This document shows, in pieces, positions 44,769 through 57,325 of a DNA stretch of 64,000 nucleotides. The position numbers and the translations under genes are program-made. The notes beneath the pieces were generated by a model that was not told where the DNA came from, ran no database searches, and was given only the letters and a program-made list of their open reading frames with translations. Position 1 is the stretch's first letter. Each line of letters begins with the position of its first letter. The stretch covers positions 78,201,977-78,265,976 of the forward strand of contig NC_073306.1 of NCBI RefSeq assembly GCF_027595985.1, read 5' to 3'. This stretch comes from Sorex araneus (Eukaryota; Chordata; Mammalia; Eulipotyphla; Soricidae).

Positions 44769-44880
44769 CAGGGGCTGGGGATACAGCTCAGGGTTTAGAG
44801 CTCCCGCCTAGTTAGGTCCTAAGTTCTCTCCCCAGCACCAGGTATCCCTTCCCAGAGCTGTTTAGATGAGCCCTCTAAAA
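44769..44880 (+). mobile_element. tRNA-derived SINE fragment
   Basis: ggggctggggatacagctca with box B-like aagttctctccccagcacc. The head is closer to a generic tRNA than to the common SOR head. Confidence 0.55.
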
Positions 44881-45000
44881 AAAATTAATAAAACATGGTT
44901 TTAAGAGTTTTCCAAAATAAGTAATATTGTATGATTCTTCTATTTAAGTTTCAGAGCAACCAAATTAATGCTAAAATTTGGGATAGTGTGTACTTCCTGA

Positions 45001-45241
45001 GGGCTGGAGCACAGCGGTTGGGCTTTCTCCTTTCATGCGGCTGACCCGTGTTCGGTTCCTCTGCCCCTCTCGGAGAGACCGGCAAGCTACTGAGAGTATG
45101 GAGCCCACACGGCAGAGCCTGGCAAGCTACCCATGCGTATTGGATATGCCAAAAACAGTAACAATAAGTCTCTCAATGAGAGACGTTACTGGTGCCCGCT
45201 CGAGCAAATCGATGAGCAATGGGATGACAGTGACAGTGACA
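45001..45241 (+). mobile_element. SOR-type SINE, RTE-tailed class
   Basis: Flanked by the perfect 13-bp duplication gtgtacttcctga (44,988-45,000 and 45,242-45,254). The tail shows a cagtgacagtgacagt repeat. The head has lost the ATAG word. Confidence 0.95.
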
Positions 45242-45374
45242 GTGTACTTCCTGAAAAAGAAGGAAAAAAACATATTGATAAGAGAGTAACAAAGATATTT
45301 TGTAAAAAAAAGTTGATGTAAGTGAAGCCATTAGCTGTCACTATCAGAAATGTATTTTTTCCCCAGTGACTTGC

Positions 45375-45530
45375 AAGCTACCGAGAGTATCTCGCCCCCA
45401 AGGCAGAGCCTGGCAAGTTACCCGTGGCGTATTGGATATGCCAAAAAAGAGTAACAAGTCTCACAATGGAGACGTTACTGGTGCCTGCTCGAGCAAATCG
45501 ATGAACAACAGGATGACAGTGACAGTGACA
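45375..45530 (+). mobile_element. SOR-type SINE, RTE-tailed class, 5'-truncated
   Basis: Begins inside the second module (gcaagctaccgagagtatct). Its 3' end at 45,465-45,518 matches the RTE 3' end at 62,354-62,407 (minus strand) at 47 of 54 positions. The AGTGAC-type tail is repeated. Confidence 0.93.
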
Positions 45531-45535
45531 GTGAC

Positions 45536-46196
45536 TTCATTTACTTCTTATAACTATGATGAATTAAATGAATTAATTCATTTACTTCTTATTACATGTG
45601 ATGAATTCAGGTAAGTTATTAAGGTTTTACTAATCATACTATCTCCTTGAAACTATGTTTTTCAATATATACAAATGGATTTCTAAAATTTCTATTATGT
45701 GCTGAAGAGAAAAGACATTAAAGAGAAGCACAGATTCTGGGGAACAGAGACCAGAGGATGAGCGTGCAAAACAGTTTTATCCAGAGTCCTACAACAGCTA
45801 AACACATAATCCGGATGAATTCATAATAATTAGTTTCATATTTCTAATGAGTTGACTGTAGGAGTAGCGTAGGAGTGGTAGGAGTTGACAGGTTGTGGGA
45901 GTGAAAAATATGTTTTTTTTTTCCCAAGTAGTTCTGGAAGAGGAAGGCCAGAGAAATTCTGAAACAAGATTGAGCACTGACCACAAGAGGGCGCAGTGAG
46001 AAAGAGAAAAATGCGGATTCATTCCAAGGCTTTGATCACTTAGTGCCTGAGAGAAATTTCTGTCTTCACTAACTACACTCATTCCAAACACTGCACCACA
46101 TTCTGCTCAGATCAAGTAATGTAAATTAAGAAATAGAGGCAATCGATTCCAGTGCTTTTTTGTTTGTTGTTTGTTGAACCTACTTCAAAACAGATC
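45536..46196. other. Unassigned sequence
   Basis: Apart from the CTCF-like word at 45,981, no element or gene was recognised. Confidence 0.3.
45981..45998 (+). promoter_or_regulatory. CTCF-like motif candidate
   Basis: ccacaagagggcgcagtg fits the CTCF core with one mismatch, same orientation as the site at 20,871. Confidence 0.3.
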
Positions 46197-46209
46197 TCTT
46201 TTTCTTTTC

Positions 46210-46399
46210 TTTCTTTTTTTTAGAGGGGGGGAAGAAGAGGAACCACACCTGACAGTGCTCTGGGCTTACTCCCGGCTCTGTGCTCAAGATCACTCCTGGC
46301 AGGATTTGGGGAACATACAGGATGCCAGGGATCAAACCTGGGTCAGCCTCATGCCAGGCAAATGCCCTACCCATTGTACTATACAATCACTCCAGCCCT
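46210..46399 (-). mobile_element. SOR-type SINE, poly(A) class
   Basis: Inverted copy flanked by tctttttcttttc (46,197-46,209 and 46,400-46,412). Confidence 0.88.
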
Positions 46400-46616
46400 T
46401 CTTTTTCTTTTCAAATATCTATTTTTGAGTATTAAGCAGCCCAAGTAGATATTTCAAGGAAGACTGGGATTGGCATCTTTCCCCCATCCTGAATTCCCAC
46501 CCAAACAATACATGAGAGTCAGATTGTCCTAGAATTACTCCAATATTCTAAGATCACCAGCTCTTATTTGTACTTGCTGATTAAAACTACTCGGGTCAGT
46601 ATCTGTGTAGAAAAAT

Positions 46617-46748
46617 TCTGTCACTGTCACTGTCATCCCGTTGCTCGTCCATTTGCTCGAGCGGGCACCAGTAACGTCTCCATGTGAGACATGTTGTTAC
46701 CGTTTGGGGCATATCGAATATGCCATGGGTAGCTTGCCAGGCTCTGCC
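46617..46748 (-). mobile_element. SOR-type SINE, RTE-tailed class, truncated
   Basis: Inverted tail and second module only (ctgtcactgtcatcccgttg to tagcttgccaggctctgcca). Confidence 0.88.
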
Positions 46749-46855
46749 ACTCCAACAGTGTGGTCACGTCATATCTGTAAGTGTGTAGTTTTTATAACTA
46801 GCATTTTTGTAGTTAGCATTTTTTTAAATTTTTTCTATTTAAAAGATTTATTTAG

Positions 46856-46990
46856 GGACTGGAGATACAGCACAGAGGTTGAGGAATATGCCTTGCATGC
46901 AGATAACCCCAGTGTGATAGGTCCCCAGGACTATCACCTGGTGTAGCCATTGAGGCCCCAGCACCCCAGGGGGGTTCCTGTTAATGCTCA
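46856..46990 (+). mobile_element. Old tRNA-derived SINE
   Basis: gggactggagatacagcaca, then tgccttgcatgcagataacc, then a degenerate box B and body. Confidence 0.65.
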
Positions 46991-47789
46991 GAGGCACTGC
47001 AGTGTACAAGCAGCACCACATCCTCGGTCCTTTGCATTAAGCCATCCTGCTGGGCTGATCATCCCTTGGAGCATCCCCCAGGCCTCCTGAGCACCTCTTG
47101 GGATGCACCACACCACCATCAATCCCTGCTATAAAGACTCACGTAGGTGGAGATGGACTGATTGTTCACAGTGAGCTACAGTCAACAAAGAGGAAGTGTT
47201 TATAATGATAAGGTAGGTGATGAAAACCCTTTGACCACATATTATTAACCACAAATCTGAAAGAAGCCACAAAATCGAGCTCCAGCAGGAGTTGTCCATT
47301 TTCACTGTTCATGTGAGACTGTGCCCAATGCAGAGATGGTGATGGTTTCTTAATTAGTCACACAGGGGAGGCGTTCTTCTCCTTTCCTCTCTCCCTAAAT
47401 GAGATTGCAACAACAACAACAACGAATTTCTTTAATGATTTCACTTAGCTAAGATCACAGAAGTGCTTTTTTTTTTAAGGCATGGGGTGTGCCTTGAAGA
47501 TATTTTATACCCGAAAATCAGACAACCTTAGTACAGAGACGTGAAAGCCACCTAAAATTATCTTGCTCCGGCAGCACATTGCAGTGGCGGTTTTGAATGT
47601 GTGCCCACACATGATTTGAATCAGCTCCCTTTAAAGAGTGAGGCTTCAGTCCCAGCCCACTGCCGTGTTCCTGACATCTGACTAATTTGTAACGATTTGG
47701 AGCCAGCAGCACTGACTGTGTTCCCTTTGGGCATCAGAGTTGTAAGACTCTGCACTTGCCCCTGGGGAATGTGCTTTTTCTGTCCTGGA
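46991..47789. other. Unassigned sequence
   Basis: A (CAA)n stub lies at 47,407-47,422. No gene was seen. Confidence 0.3.
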
Positions 47790-48070
47790 TCACTGGCTCT
47801 GGGAGAAGCCTGGTCATGAGCAGTGTTGGGGAGAGTCCACGTGAGGAGGAACCGGAGCCTCCTGCCAGCAGCCATGGGAATCAGCCCGGACACGAAAGCC
47901 CAAGGCCAGTCGCAACCCGGCTGCCAGCTCAGCCATAGCCGCCCAGGTGCTGGAGCCAAAACCATCCTGAGCCCTGATTTCTGCTCTCGGAAACTGTGAG
48001 GGAATAATAGTGTGTTGTGTGAAGCACTTACACTTGGGAGCTGTTTTGTACACGATAGAAAACTAGTCGA
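47790..48070 (+). repeat. MLT1-like MaLR LTR, ancient
   Basis: The string order (gaaccggagcctcctgccag, cagccatgggaat, then tcggaaactgtgagggaata and a gttttgtaca region) matches the 3' half of MLT1 LTRs as I know them. Strongly diverged; the ends are estimates. Confidence 0.5.
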
Positions 48071-48454
48071 TTTGGGTAACTGCAAGTAGAGTGCTGAAAT
48101 AATAGAATATAAAATGTTCTATTATGAGGCATAGGAACTGGGCAGGGGTGTTGAAGAGCACATAAATGAGAGCTGATGTGACTGGTCGTCTTAACAGATA
48201 CCTCCCGGGCTCTGAGGAGGCAGAGGCTGAGGGCTGACAGGAAGAGGAGTAAAGGCTACTGGGATCTGGAATATTGAGATCATTGGTATTTGTGTAGTCC
48301 AGCAACAGAGTTGCGTGTAGTTGTAAGAAAAGTAAAATATGTTCCTAGTGAGTCAACTATGAAGACTTAACCGCCACAGCCACCAAATTCTAAGAGGACC
48401 CGCAAGTTTATCTTTGCTGCTGATAGTACAGTGCAAATGAAGATATATTTTGTA

Positions 48455-48655
48455 AAGATTTTATTATTGAGTCACTGTGAGACAGTTCTTTGCAAATCTG
48501 TTCATAATTTGTTGCAGCCATACAGTGTTCCAACACCCATCCCTCCACCAGTGTACTTTTCCCTGCACCAGTGTCCCCAGTTTCCCTCCCATCACCCCCC
48601 ATGACCTCAAGTCTCTCTCTATGACAGGCATTTTTCTTCTCTCTCTTTCAAGCAA
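48455..48655 (-). mobile_element. L1 3'-UTR fragment, inverted
   Basis: gagtcactgtgagacagttc, then cacccatccctccaccagtg and a pyrimidine-rich block, the inverse of the local L1 tail. Confidence 0.8.
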
Positions 48656-48727
48656 GTGAAGATAATTCAACCAAAGAATTTCTAAACAAAAATCGAAAGG
48701 GGGTGCAGTAATGTTTTTAAAATTTTG

Positions 48728-48850
48728 ATGACTAGAGGCTAAAAGATCATTAAAGTGGTTAAGGCCAGACATTTGTTCAACCTGTTTGATTCCTGGCCCC
48801 TAAGCATTCCTGGGTACAGCCCCCCAGGGTGACCTAATTCCCAGCACATC
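48728..48850 (+). mobile_element. Old SINE-like sequence
   Basis: A head-like stretch and tgtttgattcctggccccta. Confidence 0.5.
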
Positions 48851-49224
48851 AGCCCAAAGCAACTTCACATCCTCAGAACCATGAACTGAGTTGCGGATCA
48901 GTTGACCAATACTCACTGGAGGGGGGTTTCTGGGGCTCCATTAGGGAGCAAATTAAATGAAAAATCAATGGCAAATGAAAAATAAAGAAATGGCTTTTAA
49001 CCTTAAGCAAGGAATCAGTCCCAGGCATTGCAGAAGAGGGAAGAGAAGCAGGGATAAGTCAAACATGAAGTTAAGGGTTAACTAAAATATGCATTTGGAT
49101 TTTGTTAAGACTGCAAGAATATCTGAGATGGTTTGTTCTAGTAATCTGGTCAAGGAAAGGCCCTCTCAGATTTGCAGAGTGAGTAACAGATGCTCTCAGT
49201 CAAACAATAGGACCCCTGAAAAAC

Positions 49225-49335
49225 TGCAGCTCAGTGCACTGGCCGACTTTCCCTGGCACTGCCTGGTCCCCTAAGACACTGCCAGGAGCAGCTCCCGGGG
49301 GAGCAGAGCCAGGAGTAAACCCTGAGCACCCCAAA
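49225..49335 (+). mobile_element. SOR-like SINE body, degraded
   Basis: gcagagccaggagtaaaccc and tgagcaccccaaaacccaaa mark the 3' end. Confidence 0.65.
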
Positions 49336-51417
49336 ACCCAAACCAGCATCCAAACTAAACAATAACCAAATACAATACAGATTAGTAGGAGAAAAAGGAC
49401 AAATGTAATTTCATTTTCATGAAAACTATACATGAATGTTATGTTCTAAACATATACATCAATTTCAAGTTTATGCTCTGAGCTAAGGAAAATAATTAGG
49501 GCCCTGGGCTTCAAGAAGACAGGGTGGGGAAGGGGGTGGGGTGCTCCCTTGCAGAGAGGGTGACGCATGACAAAAACACAGATGAAATGCATTCTGTTGT
49601 TATGTTTACCCTGCCACAGAAATGGTTTTCTCCAACAGAAAGGGCATTTCAGGAGAGAGCCTAGTATCTGTATCTGGGTAATGTCCTTACTTTTCATTAC
49701 TTTGGCTAGTTAAAGTAGTGGTGATAGTTTATTTCTGAGTTCTCCAGGGTCTCTAGTGACCTTCATACAAAATAAACCTCAGGCTAATGGGCACATGTCA
49801 GGAAGGCCACTTGGGCCATTTTGGGGGGCTGTCTTCAACTGCAGTGAGAGCGAGGAGGGATAGGAGTAAGGAGATGAATCAGTGGGGGTAGTAGAGAGCA
49901 CACAGCAGTAGCAGTAGCCAGCTTCTGAGAATCCCCGCCCTAGTGCTCTCCACCTTCTGGAAACATACCATCGTGTGGTGCCCCAGCCCTCTTCTTGGCC
50001 CCTTCTAATTCTATACCAGGATTGTCGGAGAAACCTCTGAGAAGACAAGGTTCAATAAACAGAGAGCTCCAGCCCGAGTAGTCAGAACCAGACATCACAA
50101 CCCAGGGATTGGTTTCACTCGTATGTCTTCCTGTTGGTCTTAATTTTAGAAGAGAGGGGAAAATAGTCTTGCCACCCTCACCTCCACTGAGCAGCTACAG
50201 AGAGACACTGGCTGGACAATGAACAGACTTGGGTCAGTTTAGCCTATTCAACTCCCTGCTGAGATAGGGCATGCTCTTGGAAGTGGGTTTCATCTGTCTA
50301 TTGTCCTCTGAGATCTCTCCTGTCCTCTACATATTCCTCCCTATCCCCTAACTTTGTGTTCAGCAGGCCCCTGCCAGAGAGGAGAGGAGTTCATAGTCAG
50401 AGCATCTTTCCCTAAGGTGCAGGGGCTGGAGTCCCACCAAGCCCAGCCCAGGAATGACCTGTAGATTTAGTGACTTGAGAAAAGTCAGAGCCAGGATGCA
50501 CTTAGCACCTAGAGACATTGGGAAGGAGGGCAGTGGGGACTGTGGTCTGCACGGACCTAGAGCAGGAGATGTTTGGAGAGGGTGATCCCTGTCTGCTGTG
50601 AGTGGAGACAGGAGAGGGAGGTCAAGTCAGGAGAGTGGCAAAACTCAATATCAACCCTTATATCTGGGTAGACTCCCATTCAAATCATCTTCATGCCTAC
50701 AGACCACTAGCTTCTGATGCTAAAGAGGAAGTTCGAGTTCCTGTTTCTGAGGCCTGACAGGTTCCGGGGTGTGCCTGTACTCTGCACTGCCCCGGGGGCC
50801 CAATCCCTGTGTATGCTGAGAACCAGAAGAGTTGAGAAGCTGAGCCTAGCCTGGCCTCAACAGTCTTCTAAGGACTCTCTGATTCCAAACAGAGCTTGCA
50901 GCAACAACAGCAGAAGACAGTGCATTCTAACATAGCTTCCCCTATCAGCTACTCATGTAACTCTGAAAATGATAAAAAAGAAAAGGAAAGATGGGGCAAA
51001 GTTGGTTTCTTTTCATTTTTTTCCCTTAGTTACCAGCAAGTCAAAAGTAGGGAGTGCTGAGAGACCATGAGTGTCCAGGGGGAAAAAACTAGAATAGTCG
51101 AGTCCATTTTGTGTAGTGCTTCCAAAAAACTACATGTGTACCTTTGAGGGAGGGGATGGGTGGTGGAGGGAGGGTGAAGAGGAGGGTTATAAATTACAAA
51201 TATGGCAGTTTGGGTGATTCTATGTACAAACTAAATGGCTTCTTTTTTCACTTAAAACTGTTGTAGGTATAAATAATTGAGCTTTTCTGATTGATGTATT
51301 TCTGTATTATGCAGCAAGACACAGTAGATATTTCATTCCGAAATGAGGTGTCAGACCATAAATAAATTTTCAAATGAGATTAAAAGAACCAGCTTTGGTG
51401 CCTTCAATATTCAACCG
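49336..51417. other. Unassigned, low-repeat stretch
   Basis: About 2 kb without a recognised repeat or a frame with a family signature. Possible unique intergenic or intronic DNA. Confidence 0.35.
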
Positions 51418-51548
51418 AGGCCAGTGGGCGATGGCTCAAAGGACTAGAGAGCATGCAATTGGGAGCCCCAGGTTAGATTCTCAGAACTGTACAGTGCTAC
51501 GAGTGACCCTCAGGTACCACCAGACCTGCCCCTTCCCCCAAAAGAGAA
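51418..51548 (+). mobile_element. Old SINE-like sequence
   Basis: gagccccaggttagattctc (box B-like) and ctcaggtaccaccagacctg, followed by an A-rich end. Confidence 0.55.
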
Positions 51549-51558
51549 AGAAGAAAAC

Positions 51559-52086
51559 TTTTTAAAATTTATGTTTTATTGAATCTCTGTGAGAGTTACA
51601 AAACTTTCATGATTGAGTTTTATTCATACAATGATCAAACACCCATCCCTCCACCAGTGCACATTTTCTAACCACCAATTTCCTGGTATCTCTTCCACCA
51701 CCCCCACCCCATCTCACTTCCAGCTTCTGTGGAAATGCCTTCCTTCTTACTCTCTTTCAACTTTTGGGCATCATGGTTTGCAATACAGATGCTGAGATGC
51801 CATTATGTTTGGTCCTTTATCTACTTTCAGCACACATCTCCCATCCCGAGTGATCCCTCCAATTATCATTGACTTACCGGTCCCTTCTCTATTCCAACTG
51901 CCTTCTTCCCCAGCTCATGAGGCAGACTTCCAAACTGTGGAGTGATCCTCCTGACCCTTGTCTCTACCATCCTTGGGTGTTAGTCTCATCTTATGTTATT
52001 TTATATTTCACAAATGAGTGCAGTCATCCTATGTCTGTCCCTCTCTTTCTTGCTCTTTCACTTAGCATGATACTCTCCATGTCCAT
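51559..52086 (-). mobile_element. 5'-truncated L1, inverted
   Basis: Inverted ORF2 end and 3' UTR (tgagtgcagtcatcctatgt near 52,014; caccagtgcacattttctaa near 51,653). It is flanked by agaagaaaac (51,549-51,558 and 52,087-52,096). Confidence 0.9.
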
Positions 52087-52096
52087 AGAAGAAAAC

Positions 52097-53924
52097 ATTG
52101 TAAAATAATTTTAAAACTTTTTAAAGAGTTTTGTCCTTCAAATAAGCAAAAAAATTCTTTGTGGAGACTATGGAAAACCTACTAAAGTTTTCTGCAACTG
52201 TGGAAGTACTTTGGGTCACGGAGTAACAAGTCTGGGGATTGTGGCAGGATGTATGGGCATCTTTCTGTGAAGGGGGGTGGAAATGTGGGGATATCAATTT
52301 CTATCAGTTAATGAGAGTTGAAAGCTGATGGCAAATCATCCTGGAAACTCATGCTGCCTAGACAGAATCCATCTCAACCAGACACCAACAATCCCAATGA
52401 AGTCTGAGCTTGGGTGGCACTGGGTGTGGCCATTTCAGCTGGGTGTTCAGAAGCTAAGAAGAAGGACAGGTGAGTCGTCTACAGAATCTGCAGGATCAGG
52501 AGCACCATCACCCTGGGAGAGCCGGGGGCAGGTGGCCCAGCAGGAAAGTTGCCAAAAAATGCAGGAGCTGGGAGGTCTCAGAAAGAAAGATCAGCTTTAA
52601 CCAGTTGTCCCAGAGAGGAAAGAGCGCCAATGAAAGTCCCAATCCAATTCGAACCTTCCCCTTATCTCTGAACTTAATCAGACACTATTCAGGAGACTGT
52701 GCAGCTCACAGTCCTTCCCAGACATGGTTGCTAGGAAGCGACTAGAGACAGAAGGGGGATGGCGAAGGAAGTCTGACCTTCAAATGAAAACTGAAATGTA
52801 TACTAGACATGCCACTCTGTGAACCAAGCTCTGTTTTTCAAGTTAAAGCAACCATGGAACTTTCTGCCATTAAGTCCCCTAGAGCATTTATCCAGCAGCA
52901 GGGAAAACATTTATCTTCCTGAATACATTTTGAAGTGGCAGTGGGAGGAAAAAATAAAATTGCTTTTCTTATTGCATTGCTGAAGCTGTGCTTATTCAAT
53001 ATACATTTATTTTCATGGAAATATTACTCTCAGCATAAATTATTAAGAAAAGTGAAATTTTTTAATGGAAACTTTGCATTGCTATGATGAAAAAGTATCA
53101 TTTAGAAATAACAGCCACAACGCCTTATGTTTAAAGAGCTTTTGAAAATACAAAAATCACTTTCACATCTACTTTTCGTTATCTGTACAATGCTTTGCAA
53201 TAGTCATAGAATAAGATACTGATTAAGGACCAAATCAAGACTCATGCATGCATAGCTATCTAAACACTCGGTCAATTATTTAATATAGATTAATAGATTT
53301 ATAAAGCATCCAGCTCAGCTTGACTCTGTGACTATAGATTTCTTGCCACCTGGAGGCCCCAGATTTACATCCAGTTCCTCTCTGATTGTTGTGGTTCCTC
53401 ATCCTGGCTTGGGATTGCTCCCGCCCCATGTCTTAGAACCCCACGTTACTCCCCTTATTCTGAATCTGACTCTGGAACTAAGCCCCATATATTATATCTG
53501 GGTCATTACAACAAAACTTGCCCAAGTTTTGGCATCTGTCCCTGTGGTCATAGCTTTTGCGCATACCCAGGTCTCTAATTCCTAGTCTATCATCCAGTTA
53601 TGTATGGAAGATGAACCCAGAAGAATGAGTCTTCATAATACCCTGACAAATCCTCCTCAATTCTTCATTATGTGTCTTGTACCAGTATTAGGACTTGCTG
53701 TGATTTTAATGGCTATTCTCTTGCCAACTGTTTTTCTGGTTGAACTTAACTGTTGGCCCTCAACAAAGGTGCTATCTCACATCCTAAACCTCTATCCAGT
53801 CCAAGTATCAGATTCCAGCTGTCCTGTGGTGGGTTATTGATCTAAAAGCCTTCATGGTCCTCCTTTGGGCCTGTTCTACCAAACATGTCCTATCAAATCC
53901 CAGTAATACTAGCTAAAATATGTG
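52097..53924. other. Unassigned, low-repeat stretch
   Basis: Includes neighbouring frames at 53,328-53,585 and 53,604-53,840 with hydrophobic runs. I do not recognise them and see no splice-site-supported exon. Confidence 0.35.
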
Positions 53925-54115
53925 TTAATATCTGTTAAGTTCCAATTACTGGGTGAAGGATTTTATTATTTGGCTCTTTATACAACCACCCCGTGAGGTA
54001 GGTGCAATTGTCTTTTACAAATAAGGAAATTGAGGAATATGCTGGTTCAATAACTTGCCCAATGATTTGTTTATTTGTAGAAGAGGCCAGGCTTGACCTC
54101 TTCTTTAGAGAGGTG
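53925..54115 (+). mobile_element. MIR SINE
   Basis: accccgtgaggtaggtgcaa, aataaggaaattgaggaata and taacttgcccaatgattt follow the MIR core in order. This is an ancient mammalian SINE. Confidence 0.8.
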
Positions 54116-57100
54116 TAAAATTTCTAATACAATTGATTATGCAATATATTTACATTCGCAGTAAGGAAAAGTGTTCAAAGGATCCAGGAAACTGTATGGA
54201 GAAATTCAAACCATATAAACGGCAAAGGAAAACTAAGAACATTTTAGGAAAAGGAAAGACCAATGAGAATAAATGTCCTTCAATTTGTTGATACTAAGGT
54301 GAGAGAAACTAAAAGAAAAAAAAATATATCTGCTAACAACTTTTGGCAAACAGACAAGTGGAAGAAAGAGATTGATTTCTAGAGAAGAATTTTTGGTTGC
54401 CAAAATCCTGGATAGGGAAGAAAGGCTGAACTTTTTGCTGATCAGACAAGACTGGAATTGTTCCTAAATGCTGCAGGAATATATTGGATGAGGTACACTG
54501 AACACTGACTCTATGTCCATGAAAGGTTTATACCTTCCAAGGAGGAAGGAATGTTATCGGACAGCTGAGTTTGGAGTCTAACAGGAATTGGGTTTATAGC
54601 ATCCAAACTCTTTTACTTTGAGAAGATCCGCTCACTTTTCTGTGTATGATTTCTAGGTTATAAAATATGAATATACATATCTACCATGCAAGATTACCAT
54701 GCTAATATGACACTTACATAATGTCTGGTTTCATAGGACTAGTGTCTAGCATTGTGCCCAGCCTGGCAAACAGTTAACAATCATACCATTAGGATTGTAT
54801 AGAGATTAGAGGAACCATCATCCACCTTGCGATGAAGGAAAAAAAAAATGTGTACTGTGTTTTTAGCTCCTTGTAGAGGTTCAGGCAGATAGCAGTCACC
54901 AATAAATATTACTCAGTGAGCAAAGGGAGTAAAAGAAAAACCACGCCAATCCTAATGATTCCATCTCAAGACCCAGGATATAGCTGCAGGAGAGAGGGCA
55001 GCGTTCATGTGGGCATCCGATGAGTCAGCCAAACTTCTATTTTCTATGTCTTCTCCTGGGGTTTTAGACCTACATGCTGAGGCAGACCCCAGCACTAGCA
55101 ACACACTGGGATGTTGTTGGATGTGCTAATGCTTTCACATGACATATCAGATTCATTCAAACTGATTGGTATGTTGGTAGATGAAACATTTATGCCTTTC
55201 AGAGCTTTCCTCTGTCTAATGGATACGTTTTTCAGATTTTATCTGGGAGGTAAGATATGTGAAGGAAAGGATAAACCAATTATGGTATAGTTTAGATCCC
55301 TCTGTTACCTGATTGTCATCTTGGCCTATATTTATGTAATAATAAGAGGGTAGTAAAGATATTTAGATGTGGATACATGAACTTCAGTGCCATCTTTCAT
55401 CGATTTAAAAAGTCATTTAAAGACAGAAGCAGTATACGGTGTTCCAGGAGCTGGCAGGGTAAATCAAAGGAAAGTCAGTATAGAACAAAATCATGTAGAA
55501 AGTGCTGAGTCATATGGCAAAACTTGTATTTCACATCAAGAATGAAATAAAATAAGGCATCATAATGGATCAGAGATTTTGAACCCTGTGATATTTTCAT
55601 GAGTAGAGAACAAAGAGTCATTTATGCTGGTGACATTTGAAGAACATTTGAAACTAGCAAATGGTGCCAACTGCAATTAATAAAACAGTCATGATCAGTG
55701 ATACGGAAAAGGGAAAGCTCTGAGGATTTCAGGCACCCACTCTTTTTATGAGTTCTGAATCTTCAGAGTAAATATGAATATTAACAAAGAAAGCAAAATA
55801 GTAACATAGATGATTGGAACCATAATATGACAGTTGATTTGCTTCCAATGCAAACAGCAATCCAATCTGTGTTTCTCTAACATCTTTCCACGGACTGGCA
55901 CCATGCAACTAATAGCCCATCTGCATTGTCAGTGATGACACCAATGAGAATAGAGAACTACTTACATAAAGACAAGCATCAGCAGCTAAAATGATCATAT
56001 ATTTGCTTATTCATAAAAACTGAACAATTTATAGTCCAGTAGACTATAATTAGTTCAATGAATTATTTTCTTCCTGCCTGGTAAATTTTCAATGTTCTTT
56101 AAAAAATAACCTACAATTTTCAAAGGCCTAAATTATTTTATCTTAAAGCTAACTAAAAAAGAAATTATTTTACATAGAACTGTGAGTCTAACAACCTCAC
56201 CCTTTGCACTAAACACAAAATTATTTCCTTTCTATATCAAGGGTTTTTTTTTAGATGCTGTTTTTTACTCATGATTTTTTTTTAAAGGCATGTACTTTGA
56301 TGATTTTTTTGCAATTTACCCAGCAGTGTTCAGCGCATTCCTTCTCTCAAGAGTGTTCAGGATTGAACCAGGATTTGCCACATTCAAGTCAAATGCTTTA
56401 CCTACTGCCCGGTACTATCTCTGTAAATCTACATTTTGAGGTCCTATGGAATGTAAACTTTACTATCCGCACGAGCTGTAAAAACTAGGCTTTTTATAAG
56501 ATTCTTTTCTGGTCTACCAAGTAAAAATAGGAATATGTATTGCAAATACTGTTCTGATGCTAAATGAGATCCAGCAAACATTTAGTAAAGAAGTATTTGG
56601 AAACTATGAAATGTTTGTTTGGTGTGCGCTCAGTGGCGCTGAGGGAAGCACATGATCCTGGGCCTCCTGTATGCAAAGCGCATGCTCAGACTATTGAGCT
56701 CTCTTACTGGCGAAAAAACGGGACATTAATTACCTCTTATTCTTTCTTCTACGTGGCCAGGTTTCCAGGAAAATAAAATACAATTTTTTTTAATTTGAAA
56801 AAGTAATTTGACCTAAATTTAGCATACAAATGAATATATATTTCAGAAAGTAGCTCAGACAGATAAATCTGTCTAGCTGTAAAGGTACAGATATAGTGGT
56901 TGAACTAGAGCATAAACGAATTTTCTAACATTTTCATAACAATTTTTAAATCAGAAGTCAAAATTTAAAAGAATCTGTGATGTACCCTGGCTTATAATAG
57001 TCAACCCAAATTAATCTCTTTTATGATCTAGGTTTCTGGCTAATATGAGCTTTTCCTAAAATGGGATAGATCACTTTCTAGTTACGTAGAAGTCAGCTAT

Positions 57101-57259
57101 TGTATACTTAATCATCAATGTTATCAGTAGATTTTGGAAGAGTATTTTATGCTATATTCAATTTCATACCTGAAAATATGCTTTATCAGGAAGACAATAA
57201 TATTTTGTTTACTTAGAATCATGAGGCTGTTGTTACATTTCAAATTAAAGTGCCTACCT
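54116..57259. other. Unassigned, low-repeat stretch
   Basis: About 3.1 kb with no confident element. 54,600-54,780 may be a second MIR (tagcattgtgcccagcctgg). Open frames are short and uncharacteristic. Confidence 0.35.
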
Positions 57260-57260
57260 G

Positions 57261-57317
<57 letters not shown>

Positions 57318-57325
57318 TGTGTGTA
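57260..57325 (+). repeat. (GT)n microsatellite
   Basis: About 30 GT units with one AT interruption, followed by a short GAGA tract. Confidence 0.97.

Noticed and set aside
47150-47185. Possible Y RNA-like word tgattgttcacagt
   Set aside because: Only about 14 bases match a Y RNA internal stretch. The stem-forming ends and the polymerase III terminator are missing.
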